DNA of 64,000 nt, from the NCBI GenBank assembly GCA_023014335.1, contig JAECYW010000001.1:3534001-3598000 (forward strand), written 5' to 3'. A program made the position numbers and the translations under genes. Origin of the DNA: Galerina marginata. Its lineage: Eukaryota; Basidiomycota; Agaricomycetes; Agaricales; Galerinaceae. This document shows positions 1 to 11,334 of the stretch, one piece after another; position 1 is the stretch's first letter; each line of letters opens with the position of its first letter. The notes beneath the pieces were generated by a model that worked only from the letters and a program-made list of their open reading frames with translations, was not told the DNA's origin and searched no databases.

Positions 1-2755
1 GGATTTTCTGTAAATAAGAGAAGAGCACTTTCAGAAGAGTACCTTTATTGTGGCGGATCGCTGGGATCTCATTAAAGCTGTAAAGCATGTATGTATGTGC
101 GTCATCTAATACTTGTGTCTTGTCTGCCGGGATGAAATTGTCGGCTGCTCAGCGCAGGTATCTTGAACGCCATTATGGCTTAACACGCGGCGGACAGTGG
201 CCACCTCTGATACGCCATTCTCTATCCCTTTCACGGCGAATCAATAGCTAGTCGCGAACGGCTCCGCGCCTACGGCAGGAGGTACTGTCAAATTCCTGTC
301 TAGTGTCTATCCTCGAAGGCTACATCACGTACACGGGCTACATGACTGACCTATAGCTGTCACTTCACTGACAAAAAGGAAGACCTCGATGCCTCGTGCC
401 TGCTCGCAACTCGGGATCGCCTTGCCTGCTGGCGGTAAGCTTCCCCCTCTTCCCCCCTGGAGGCTGGAGCGGCGCATCGTCGTAGAGTGCCTCTTGGCTG
501 AACCTCTGCGATATGAACTTTTTGGATCACCTGAACTAAGTCGTCGCTGATCATCGTCAGATGAGACCGTAAATTTTGGACAACGCTCGCTTTCATTGAC
601 GTACAGGCGTCATCTTGGTGTCGCCTTTCATTTCGTGCTCTGCTCTGCTTTACGGGATGCCAATATGTCGGCGAAGTCGGTTTCTGCTGGTATTTCTGTA
701 ACCAGTATTGGAGTTTACGGCTGTACTTGGACTACTGCAGCTTTTCGGATTGATTTTCTCGTGTTTCTGGGTCGGTTGTCAATTGTCACCTGCCGTTCAC
801 GGTGCCGGGATTCCTCCTCTATGGTGGGCATTTAACGTTTAACCGCAATCTTACGCCTTGTAATTGAGTCGAGCACCGCTATCACCATAAATGGGCTGGG
901 CCTGCCTCGCCTTTATAACCTTCGTGAAGTGACGAACGCACGAATTATCTCATCGAGAACCTTTCATTTCAGATGATGGATGCTTCACTGTCATGTCGTG
1001 GTGGGCTAAATTGTGAGCCTTGTCGAAATTGTCGTTGTGTGGGTTATCCATTCCTCAATATCTATCTGCAGTGAATACGCCGCTTGATGCCAATCGACAT
1101 TCGAATTTGATAGGCTTAGATTAGATGGTCGCCGCATCGGTATCTTATCAGCAATTGCATCAGTGCCATAACTCTTCGAATTTCTGCGATGTTGAAGCTC
1201 GACCGCCCACTAAGCGACTTCGAGGGCTACTCATCGTACTCCGCACCGGACGGAACGTCGGTCATATCAATATAGCAAGGTCTAGAGTAACGCAAGAGTG
1301 CGACCGCAACGCAAGTTACTCGATGAGTACTAGCGTCGGCCAGTGGCCTGACATGGCATGAACTAAAATATTGTCCATGAAATACCTGCCCCTTGGACGT
1401 CGGAGGGTAGGATGGAGTTCGTGGTGCCCGGTGAGAACATTGAAAATGCTGATTCGATTTTTAAATCGTCAATTAACGGGATATCAATCTACCTTGCGCT
1501 AGCACTAGGGTAATGGAATGTAGATCGGGGAAGCGGTTCGGTCATTTGATCAGGGAATAAAATAAATACGTGGTCTGAATGTAGATAAGGAATTTCGGTT
1601 TTATGGAATTTCAATGATTAATTTCAAACAACATCACTGAGCGGTATGCACTGATCCATCGAGCTCTCAAGGTGGAGTTAACCTCCATGGTTATCGTTCT
1701 CCTTTTAGTTTCGACCAAACACTTATGCTCCTGAGAAATGTCTCCTTAGGTACAAGGGATACAGAAGGTAGGTTCTTGAAAAGCCCCTGTCTGGTGCGCT
1801 AGAGCATACCAATTATTAATTCAAACTATAGGGTTGGAGTGACTGCCTATGGGATCTAAAGCTTAAGCTTACTTTGCCGTGACAGGCAAGATGCGCGATC
1901 TCCCAGGGATCTTGTGGCGCAAGGAAGAATGCTCAAGCAAAACATGAAAAGGCGCGTGTGTGTGGCGCGAGGCGCACTGTTATTTGACAAGAAACCGTCA
2001 TGGTCTCGTAAAGCAATCAAGCTACGGCCTACTCTGCACAGCAATTTTGAAAGAAGGAACAGTATGCGGTAAAACCCGGATTGTGCTTCAGATCGGAATA
2101 AGCATCTTGGAACCACCCTTCCGCCCCGAGTTAAGCATTTGAGCGCTGTCAAATGCAGTGAAAATAGCATACTGACTGGGTTTGATGGGAGGTCACTTAA
2201 TCTTGCACGGGTCTCAATCTGGTGGCGCCTTGATGTGAGCTGGTCAGATTTTCCCCAGTCGCGTCACCGCATCGACATGGACTCTCTGTCGGGAAGCCTA
2301 TCGGGAGGTGCGGTGTTGGGGTGCAAAGTGCCGCTTAAACAAACTCGGAGAAGTACGAAGGATGTCTGCTGTGACTGCGGCCCGAGCCGGATGCAAATAA
2401 ATAGTGCGCTCAGCGCGAAATACGACGATTAGGACGCAAGTTTTGGGTGTCTGTACGGGCCACCATGACCCGGCTAATTAGTGGCGCGTGGACAGAACTG
2501 TACTGGACGGGATTTAGATGCCGGGCGTTAAAGGGGACACTGAGGATGGTCGACGCGTCGACACGTGATGACCAGAAGCGGCATGTGCATAGCTCAATCC
2601 GGCAGTGACGTACGGCGGAGAATGAAATAGTAAAGTTGTCGCTTGAACGCGTTTGACCAGAGCCTTCATCTGCTCGTCTTCATGAGATTGGCGTTGTTGG
2701 CGACAAACAGGATGCTTCTGCTTCATTCCGATTTGTCAGCCTCTTTCTCCCGGCG
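1..2755. other. Gene-poor left margin
   Basis: No convincing gene was found. Open frames here are short (about 60-145 codons), overlap one another on both strands and show no recognisable motif or plausible exon chain. The last 150 bases become pyrimidine-rich and lead into the promoter of the P450 that starts at 2912. Confidence 0.6.
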
Positions 2756-2763
2756 TATATATA
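2756..2763 (+). promoter_or_regulatory. TATA-like box of first P450
   Basis: The octamer TATATATA lies about 150 bases before the P450 start codon. It is followed by a long CT-rich tract (about 2780-2840), which is common around fungal transcription starts. The assignment is by position and sequence only. Confidence 0.45.
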
Positions 2764-2911
2764 CTCAACAGTCCATGTTTCAATTTCCCACCTTTCTTTC
2801 TTCCTCCCCACTTTCATCTCCCTCCTTCCCTCTCAGATAGCCTGCAGCGTAGCGGGTTCTTCTCTTCAGAAACGCCAGTGACGCCCTTTAATTACTTCTT
2901 CTTCTTCAGCT

Positions 2912-4951
2912 ATGATCTCCGCGATCCTACTGCCCTCCGCCTGGTTCTCCAACCACCTCTTCCTCATCGCCGCATCCGTCGCCTTCACGTACTTTCTCGT
3001 ACATGTTATCTACAATCTCTGTTTCTCACCTCTCAGCGCGATACCTGGCCCGTGGTACTACTCCATCTCCGATTTTTGGCTTATGACCCACATCCTCCGC
3101 TTGCGCCAATGCAAAGCGATCCAAAGTCTCTTCGAAATCTACGGCCCCGTCGTTCGCGTAGGACCGAACAAGGTCGTCTTTCGCGACATTTCGACGATGC
3201 GCAACGTGTATTCGGTGCACAAATTTGATAAGAGCACATTTTATAAAAGTTTATTAACGTGCGTGCCCCCTTCTTTCACTCGTCCGAACATTAAGCTAAC
3301 TTCGTATCCTTCTTTAGCAACGACAACGATCACGCGTGAGTAAAAACGCGCATATATGCACTATATTTTGGGTTTCTGATAGGTCCTTCCCAGTATGACG
3401 TCTCTAGACCACGCTAGCCACACTATCCGACGAAAATCGTACGCACAGCACTACACCCCGAGCAGCGTCTCGCAATTTCAATCCGAGATGCACGAGTATA
3501 CCTTTCAACTCATCCATGTGCGTGTTTTATTCCGTTCTTTAATGCAAACGCGCTTATATGCGCACCAGTCTCTTGAGAACATCTCTGGAAAAAGCTCCGT
3601 CGAATGCCTCGCACTCTTCCGACACCTAATGGTGGATGTAGTCGTTTCTTCTTGCTTCGGTTATCGCCTCGGAGCGGTCAGCAGATGGGCCATGGACGTC
3701 GAGGATCCCCTTTCCACGGCGATAAATGACTTCCCAAAGCGCGGAATTATCGTAAATGCTTAAACATACTCCGCTCGTTCTTTTGGCTAACACGCTTGGA
3801 CTGGCCTTTAGCGTAGCATCGTCCCTACCTGGGCCTGGAACCTCGTCGGTCGCATCCCTAATAACCGATGGAAACAAATGTGCGATTCCGATAAAATTCT
3901 TGCCGAGGCTAGCTTAAACTTTGTTGCACGACTATCAACTGTTCTGACGGTCTCCATAGTTCGTCAGTGAACGCGTTTATGAAATGCGCGCTCAAATGAA
4001 CGCAGGCAAATTCGGCGACTCCGAAAAGCTTTCAATGCTTCAACGGCTCCTGCAATACCAATACACGCCAACTCAACAAATGCCTGATCACGATATAATT
4101 TCGGAGTGCATTGGTCACCTGTACGTCTTCATTAGCTGCCTCCCTCCTTACGTCGGATCTTCTAAAACGCCGTATTAGCATGGCTGGAACTGACACCACG
4201 TCTACGACCATCACCTACCTCTTCTGGGAGCTCAGTCGTCGTCCAGATATCATGAAGAAGCTTCAGGCAGAACTCGACGACGCGATTCCGGACTCCAGAG
4301 TGCTTCCTGATATCACGGTCTTGCAAGAATTGCCATACCTGACCGCTTTTATGAAAGAAGGTTGGTCTCTTAGCTGCTTGAAGTGTACTATTTCTCATAT
4401 CGGAAATTTGTTATCTCAATCTTTACTCTCTAGGTCTTCGACTGTATACAGCCGTTCCGAGCCTTCTCGAACGTGTGGTTCCGATGTCCACGTCCAAGAA
4501 TGGGGCATCAGATGAGATTTTCGACTTGATGGGCTATGCTCTTCCTCCAGGAACGATCGTGGCTACGCAGGCGTGGTCTATGCATCGGGATCCGTCTGTC
4601 TTCCCTTCCCCCGATACGTTTATTCCCGAGCGCTGGCTGGAGAGCTCATCCACGAATTTGGACGAGCTCTCCAGGATGGCGGCGCATATGATGCCTTTCG
4701 GTACTGGCACTCGTGTCTGTGGCGGCCAAAATCTCGCCCAAATGATGTTGAAAGTTGCTGTAACCGCTTTCGTTAGGAACTTCGACATCAGCGCTCCTCA
4801 AGAGACCACCGAGCAAAGTATGAATGTCAAGGACAGCTTTGTGAGTCTTTCTTTCAAAACCGTCACGTTCACACTTCTCATTTAAACCTGTTAGGTCATT
4901 TTTCCACGCGGGATGGGGTGCAAGCTCGTATTCACTCCTCGCCAACAATAA
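2912..4951 (+). CDS. Cytochrome P450 monooxygenase (family distinct from the other three)
   Basis: Heme-thiolate monooxygenase, probably ER-anchored by the hydrophobic N-terminal segment (residues about 5-30), followed by the IPGPWYY proline-rich hinge. The I-helix motif AGTDTTST is at about 4180-4206, the ExxR motif (EGLR) spans an intron near 4360-4440, and FIPERW and the heme loop FGTGTRVCGG are at about 4620-4725. All catalytic landmarks are present and the frame can be followed to the stop TAA at 4949-4951 across about eight introns. One exon is only 18 nt (3318-3335). The intron after ILAE (about 3913-3964) appears to use a GC donor, although a shorter GT alternative exists nearby. The substrate is unknown. 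The sequence style resembles fungal CYPs of secondary or xenobiotic metabolism and differs clearly from the three-copy family at 13, 19 and 34 kb, which lacks the AGxDT motif. Confidence 0.9.
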
Positions 4952-5698
4952 TCGCGTCACCTTGTTTATATTTTTGAATATCGCGAGCTCCCTGTTCCCT
5001 CGAACTTCGTGGGTTTCGTCTTGCCCATTCGTTAACGATAGCTTTCGGTTCATTCCTTACATTACTTTATTTATCTAAAACTCCACTCATCGTCCTGTTC
5101 CTACGCTTTCTTGTTTCGCGGCTCTGTTATTTAATTGTTTTCGTTGGTATACACCATCGTTTCATGTAGCTATTTGTCCACAGGCTTTCTTCCATCTACC
5201 CGTGTTTTGGATTGATATTCCTCTTCTTCCGTCTTCCAGTTTTTCGATATCATGGGCATGACGCTTCATCACCGTCGCCGTTTCCTATCAGGTCCTTTCT
5301 TTGGATTACCTTACTTTATTCCTTCATATACCATAATTTCCCCAATCTTTGGCGTTCCTTAACTTATTCCCCCTTGCTATTCATCTACGGCTGTTGTCCC
5401 TAGACGATAGAAAAGTAATTCATGAACTCTATATTATCTCCCTTTCGGATTCCAAGTTCTTATGATGTAGCCAATAGCATAAATTCTCTTTGAGAATGTT
5501 CCCTTTGACGACTTGTTAAGCGTGGTCCTACGGCTTTGGAAATTGAAATATTGACATCTAGCACTGAAGGATCGATAATGGGGGCCTTGCTTTGTGATCC
5601 TGAAGCTTGAAGGCCAGGCTTCCAACACTGGATAAACGAATTGGCACGAAATTGTAAAAGTACATATGGAACTATGCGGGATACATCCCAAGGGTTTG
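4952..5698. other. Convergent intergenic spacer
   Basis: This 3'-to-3' spacer lies between the first P450 and the acetate-type transporter. It is T-rich in its first half and has no credible coding frame. Confidence 0.6.
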
Positions 5699-6646
5699 TC
5701 ACGCCCAAACCCCTCGCGGCAATTTCATGATAGGACGCGTTTCCGCATCCAAAAGTTCACCAGCTCCGATATAATAGGCGACCAACGATGTAATGATACC
5801 CACAATTCCTCCGGCTTTCGTGATACTGAGGGAAATTGTGTATTTGGTTAGAAATGCCTTAGCTTGGAGCGTTGAAAACGTACTTCGCCATGCCAGTGAA
5901 GGATCCTGCAGCCAAAAGAGCGAACGTGAGGGAAAGCACCGTGAAAAGGACGACGAATGACACGTTGCGGCGAATAATGATCATCCTAGCAAAGGTGTGG
6001 TAATCGTGTTAGTTCGATGGACGAAGAGTAGGAACTAAAATTAGGGCGTACATGAAAATGAGAGTGAGCATCATCCATGTGATGAGGTAGATGCCAACTG
6101 CGTTTGCGAGCTCTTGCGGGTCAGAATATGCGGCTAGGATTCCAGAAGCTGGGATGAAAATCGTGGCGTATGACATCCAGAAGCAACCGTAAGACGAAAA
6201 CGCTAACATAAAACGTTTAGAAACTGCGTTATTCTTTTGTGAAATGATAAGCAGGAGCTTACCCGTTGCGCCGAAAACATTTCCTCTTGGGAACTCCCAC
6301 ATACCAGCCATAAATTGCAAAAGACCGCCGACGAAGACGGCCATTCCGAGGACGACATTGGGTGTGTGAATTCCCCGTGCGCCCACATTATACAGGGAGA
6401 GGATGAATGTCGTTCCGGCGAAGGAGAGTATACCACTGAAGATATTACCAAAAGAAAAGATAAGAAGTAAAAGAGCAGAAGCCGATCAGTCGTCGATTCT
6501 TTCTGTCCTGAAATAGTGGTGTAGGCGATGGGTACTCACGCAGGGGTTGGATTGGCAATCCTTGAAGGACGAGGCTTCATTGGCATGGTGTCGTCGTGAT
6601 CGTTAGACACGTTTACATGCTCGATATCGCCTTTTTCAATGGACAT
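5699..6646 (-). CDS. GPR1/FUN34/YaaH family transporter (acetate/ammonia type)
   Basis: Six-helix membrane protein of the family that includes yeast Ady2/Ato proteins and bacterial SatP, which move acetate (and possibly ammonium) across the plasma membrane. The start ATG (complement of 6644-6646) gives a short acidic cytosolic N-terminus ending in the family signature NPTP before helix 1. Later exons give NVVLGMAVFVGGLLQ, GMWEFPRGNVFGATG (family FxxGNTFGxT-like box), FWMSYA and a final exon KAGGIVGIITSLVAYY. The protein ends MKLPRGVWA with the stop at 5699-5701. At least four short introns are needed, and helix order and family signatures are complete, so the gene looks functional. Its direct partner is not evident; the neighbours are a P450 (convergent) and a phosphatase (same strand, upstream). 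Confidence 0.88.
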
Positions 6647-7463
6647 GATGTGCTGTTTCGCTGCGGGGTCTTGAAGTCGTAATGCAGAAAGGTCGTCAAC
6701 AAGGCACAGAGGCTGGGAGGAAGCATTATGCGCAGACTCGAGAACAGGTATTTGTATCCTTGAGACCCTTCGATTCTCTCAGCAGCATGCTTCGTGGAGA
6801 AAGCAAGATACGTCTCCAACCTGTCGAAAAGCATTGAACAGGGAAGGAAGGGCCATACATGGTCATGGATAAATTGATCTTGAGAGAAGGTCGTAAATTC
6901 GTTGGCCTGCTGATCAGACACGGATCGTTCGCTCGCCACACAGTTTCCCGCGTCGCGACAATGCAGAGGTTATTGTAGGCAAGATTCATTGCAGACACGA
7001 ATATTGTGATGATTCTGCATGGAGGTTGAGACGTAAATGGCGATTCAGTGCTTCAAAAATGCAAGCCTTGTAACGAAAAGCGGACCAAAGAGAGATAGAA
7101 AGGTATGGATAGTGCCTTGACCGAGCTCGCCATACAGGACAAACTATTATCCCGTGAGACGATTCCGTGTTCGAAGTGTGATTGTGGAAATCCTTCCTTC
7201 CGCCTATTGTTGGACGAGATGTATTCATCGTGTTAGACAAATACAGCCTCGATGGGCTCCATTGTGAGAGCTAATTTGAAGGACATATCTGCGGGAGCCT
7301 CTTCACACTCGCACACTTGCGCAGTGAAATCGGTCGTGACAGCGTTTATTCTAGGGGAACCGAAATAATTCAGCTTTACATTGGTTCTAATTAAAGGCAA
7401 TAAAATAAAAATAAACCTGACAATGAGAGCTGCATTATCAGAGGTTGTCGCACCGAGTAGTGA
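6647..7463. other. Intergenic, upstream of transporter
   Basis: This spacer lies between two minus-strand genes and should hold the transporter promoter. Short overlapping frames occur on the minus strand, but none carries a recognisable domain. Confidence 0.5.
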
Positions 7464-9500
7464 TTAGGCGAAACATTTTTCGAAATCTCCTTCGCCATCA
7501 TTCCGCGCATACGCTTGACTGTCTACAAACGCACTCAAAGTGCACAGTCCATCTCGGTCCGCACCGCAGAATTCCAGAGGTTGTAGAGCATCGTTCACGA
7601 GTATCCTAACAAACGTTTGAGGCTTTGAGTGTTTGCCTTGTGTCTGAGTGCATGACAAACGCTCGGTCACCATCCGTGCGCTGAACGGGGTCAAGTGGCT
7701 CGCGATCCATGTCCTTTTCGAATCGGGTTTGGTGGGGTCGAGAGGAGCAGCCTGTTTGAAAAGCCCCATCGCAGCGTAAATTGCGATCATCTGGTTGTCG
7801 TGCGAGAAATCGGCATAAAGTGTACGGTTGAGTGGGAACGTGAGGGGAGATGCGTCGAGCGTCCTGTTCGTCTGCGTGTTGTCGCGTACTGGTGTCTCGG
7901 TAAGTCTCGCAATAAGCTCGTTGATATATCCAACGCCTTGAACTGGTCCGAGAGCTTGACCATATCTATGGAAAGAGAATATAGTCCAAAATCCGGACGA
8001 AATGAAGCGGAAATACTAACCCAGTGCCGTAGAACTTATCCAAATCACCAAAATATTCAAACTGTGCAAATTCAGCAGGAGAGAAGAGGGCGCAGAAGGG
8101 GCTTGGCGTTTCCTTTGCGACGGTTTCGAATGCGCAAAGTGGAATGAGGTTGGAGATATCAGCCGCCACCAAAGTAGCGCCAAGAGCTTCAGAATTTAGG
8201 CGGGCCGCGATAGGGGCGCCGTAGATTGACGTCCAGGTGTTTGTTTGAGGGTCAGAGGAGCCGGCGTTTGGACACATTGAGTCGTCAAGCGTGTCATTCA
8301 GCTGGAGGTGAAAACCAATTACGTCAATGGAAAGTTGGGACGAGAAGCAAAAGACGACAAATACATTTTCTGAAAGAATGACAGACAGAACCGGGTTCAA
8401 GACACCATTACTGCCGATAGAGAAGCCTAGAATTTGTCGGACGTTAACATGAGAGAAAGAATCCACTGGAACGGGGTGGATATTTACCCGTTGTCCAGTT
8501 TGTAGCCGAATCGACGACTCGCGTGCCTCCAGATGACCGAACGAATGGGAGGTTCTCTCGAGATACGAGGCGAGAATAACGTTTAAACGCTTCTTTTCCA
8601 GCTTCTTCAGACCTGTCATTTCAGATTATTTAGTATGAAAGCTTATGTCATGGGGATCGCCCATACGTACTGCATCGCTCCAAATGGAACCAAATCATTC
8701 TGACCCAGTGCGTACGTATAGTTGGTGAGGAAATCCAGCCGAGGGTCAAGAAATTGCGTTGCAGCTTGTAGATTTTTCACAGCTGCTAAGATCCTGGTGG
8801 TGGCACCTGAAGTTGGGAATCGTGCACCATGGCGTTGGATCTAAAACGTATATGACAAGGTTTCAGTCATATGACGGGATGGCTTACTATGTTGACCTAG
8901 GGTCAGGGGTTTAGCAGGGGTAAGCAGTTTAAATGTATACTGGCGTACTTGAGTGATGCTACAGTGAGCTGGTGGCGGTTTGTATGATTCCACGGAGAAA
9001 TATGGGGTATATGGAGCCCATGAATTCTGGATATCGGGAGGAAAGAAAGGACCACTGGACCCGCCAACAGGGGGTTTGGGCTTCGATGCATCGCAGAAAA
9101 ACGCGCCTTGGAAAATGAATAGCAAAACTGTGACGAATGAAAGCATCATGGTGAAGACAACAATGTACACGCCGCGCCTACGAAGGCTTGAAGACGTGGG
9201 TGAAAGATCGATAGCAAATGCCCCGGGTTTATATAAGTCTGACGATCCAGCCCACGTTGACAATGTTGCACGCTTCTGGTCAGCCAAGGTCGTCCGAACA
9301 CTCTTTTTGATGACTGGAACACCACGACGATCGTACGACTGCTGAAATGGCAAATTATGCACCACGGTGGAAGGTCGACCATATGGCAGCAATAACAATG
9401 GTTGTACTTCTTCGGGATCAAATTCGTCCATGACCAAGTCTTCCAACGGCTCAAGATGTGGCTCAGACATCGTGGATACCATCTCTAAGCCACTGAGCAT
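7464..9500 (-). CDS. Membrane-anchored histidine acid phosphatase (phytase type)
   Basis: Histidine-phosphatase superfamily, acid phosphatase/phytase branch, which hydrolyses phosphomonoesters such as inositol phosphates through a phospho-histidine. The catalytic signature IQRHGARFPT is encoded at about 8805-8835, the proton-donor motif FSHDNQM at about 7795-7815, and the conserved LPFVRSSGGTRVVDSA block at about 8490-8540. Instead of a cleavable signal, the protein starts with about 100 cytosolic residues, including an acidic di-leucine-like stretch (EEVQPLLLL). One transmembrane helix (VYIVVFTMMLSFVTVLLFIF) follows, making it a type II membrane protein with a lumenal or extracellular catalytic domain. 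Start is set at 9500; an in-frame ATG at 9470 is equally possible. A 9-nt exon (8888-8896, encoding VNI) restores the conserved run before RHG. Most characterised fungal phytases are secreted, so the anchor is unusual. Confidence 0.88.
8888..8896 (-). other. 9-nt microexon of the phosphatase gene
   Basis: Read on the minus strand, GTCAACATA is preceded by AG and followed by GT. Including it joins SITQ to IQRHG as QVNIIQRHG in frame, matching the usual spacing before the catalytic RHG motif. Without it the two flanking exons lack these residues. Confidence 0.7.
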
Positions 9501-10726
9501 GGCAGAGGCGAGAATGGGGGGTGGTTCCGCGACCCGTCGTTGACGATGAAGAGATCGCGCTAAGGTAGCCCCAGAAGGATAGTAAGATGGGTGAAAATCG
9601 CGTATTTTGCATAATGGGTCGAAAGAACCTCACCATATTTGACACAAGCAGGATAAGGAGGCCGTGGCAGTCCAGAAATAACGTTGATGCACGTTGGCTG
9701 TCCAGTTGAAATGACAATCGCAGCCAATGAGAGCGTCCACGTGCCAAAGGTGCCAGGGTGGTGTTGTCCATCGGGCCTGGAAAATAACACAGGAAGTACA
9801 TTGGGCAGGAGGGCTCGATCAAGGCTCGATGCTCCAGTATCCCATTGGTATCCCAGTCAGTTTTATCGGAATAGATGGTAAACATCTCCTATCTGCTTCT
9901 CTTGACTGGGGTCCCGAAAGGTTTAACGGTCAATTATTTACTTATAGTTTGACACAATTTTGACACTTTCAACTCCTTGTAACCGAAGAACCATGAAAAT
10001 ATATCGAATAAAGACGCCTTCTAATTTGCTTTTAAAATTCTCCTTCCAATAAGCTTTTTACAGGAGGCAAATTTATAATCCTGAAAGCCGTTTTCGAAGG
10101 CAAATCACCCGAATCGTGCGGAGTTAATTAGCGTCGTGCAATTCTGAAGGAAGAGCTGTGGAAGGCTAAAATGTCTCAAAAACAAGCTATTGCTGCTGTC
10201 ATATAGGTGCGAAGGTATTGGTTTAACTTAGGACTCAAAGTGCTGGCCTCTGACTACTAAACTACACGAGTAAAAATCAGATCACGTGTTGGCATTGAGC
10301 ATCTTTTTCGAAGCGCCCAGCAGGCGCCTAATATTGGTGTTGTCGGAAGTCACAAGTATCACTGTTTCCCAGGATATAACACACAGGTAAGGCATCTTGG
10401 AATATATGGATACAAACATTGTCACCAGGAGTACTACAGCTAAAGGCGCAGAGAGGACAGTCGATAGGTGAATATGAGTGAAGATGTGATCTCGGTGAAT
10501 TCCTGCGAAAGGAATCACAGAATTAAGCTCACCCAATGCAACACTCTTTGCGCATCAATAATACCCTTACTTTGAAAAGAATACGGTTACCCTCTATCAT
10601 AAAATTTCGGAGCAATTCGACCGGATCTTTACCATTAAGCGCCCAAACATCAGTGGTACATTGGTGCGCTCTACCAGCTGGTACGTCGCCCAACGCGCGA
10701 TAAGTTTTGACTTCCAGATTGTTTTG
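9501..10726. other. Intergenic, no supported gene
   Basis: This holds the promoter of the phosphatase and about 1 kb without a convincing gene. Minus-strand frames at 9560-9885 and 10282-10536 contain hydrophobic stretches but no family signature or consistent exon chain; they could be decayed membrane-protein genes. Confidence 0.4.
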
Positions 10727-10734
10727 ACTGCAAG

Positions 10735-11326
10735 TAGTGTTGCCACGGTTCGGTCCGACTCGGTTACGGTCAACTTTTGCCGACTCAGGGCCATCATCGA
10801 CTCGGTCTCGACTCGAGTCGGGCACGAGTCGTGCGAGTCGCGTCGAGTCGCAGTTTTGCAGAGGATTCTCGATTCCACCTTCTTCTTCAAAATATTTCGC
10901 TGTAAAAAGTTAATGAATGCAAAGATAATGACTCATTGTGTTATTCTATGTCTTTTAATGTGGCCTACAGATGAGGAAGTCGCCAACATGGAAAATGGCT
11001 GGTGTGACGCATTCTGAGCATGTCACAGTCCATCACCCTATGTCACAAATTTACAGACCACCAGATCTTTTTCTGGGGAGCCGGGAGTCAGTTCAAATTA
11101 CTCAAAACTGTATGGAAGTTAATGTAAAGCAACACAGAATTAATATAAGACCCATATCTTCAAGTTTTAGTGAGAAATAAACATCAATTGCCATTTCGGG
11201 GTGGCAGGTGCGACTCAAGTCGACTTGGTCGACTCCGAGTCGTGAGTTGCCGGGAACCGAGTCGCCGGTTTAATTTCGGCTCGACTCGCACGACTCGTGA
11301 CTTTGAGTCAAACCGTGGCAACACTA
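10735..11326. mobile_element. Non-autonomous hAT-like DNA transposon (MITE), 592 bp
   Basis: The ends are a perfect 16-bp terminal inverted repeat, TAGTGTTGCCACGGTT on the left and its complement on the right. They are flanked by an identical 8-bp target duplication ACTGCAAG at 10727-10734 and 11327-11334. An 8-bp duplication with a terminus of the form (T/C)AGTGTTG is typical of the hAT superfamily. About 100 bases inside each end are packed with degenerate GACTCG/CGAGTC words in both orientations, as expected of subterminal transposase-binding repeats. There is no transposase reading frame, so it would need an enzyme supplied in trans. Perfect TIRs and TSD suggest a fairly recent insertion. 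Confidence 0.9.
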
Positions 11327-11334
11327 ACTGCAAG

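Noticed and set aside
1856..2170. 104-codon minus-strand frame
   Set aside because: Overlaps a plus-strand frame, has no motif and shows no splice partners; most likely chance.
9463..9885. Overlapping minus-strand frames with hydrophobic segments upstream of the phosphatase
   Set aside because: No family signature and no consistent exon chain. They may be the phosphatase 5' region or a decayed membrane-protein gene.
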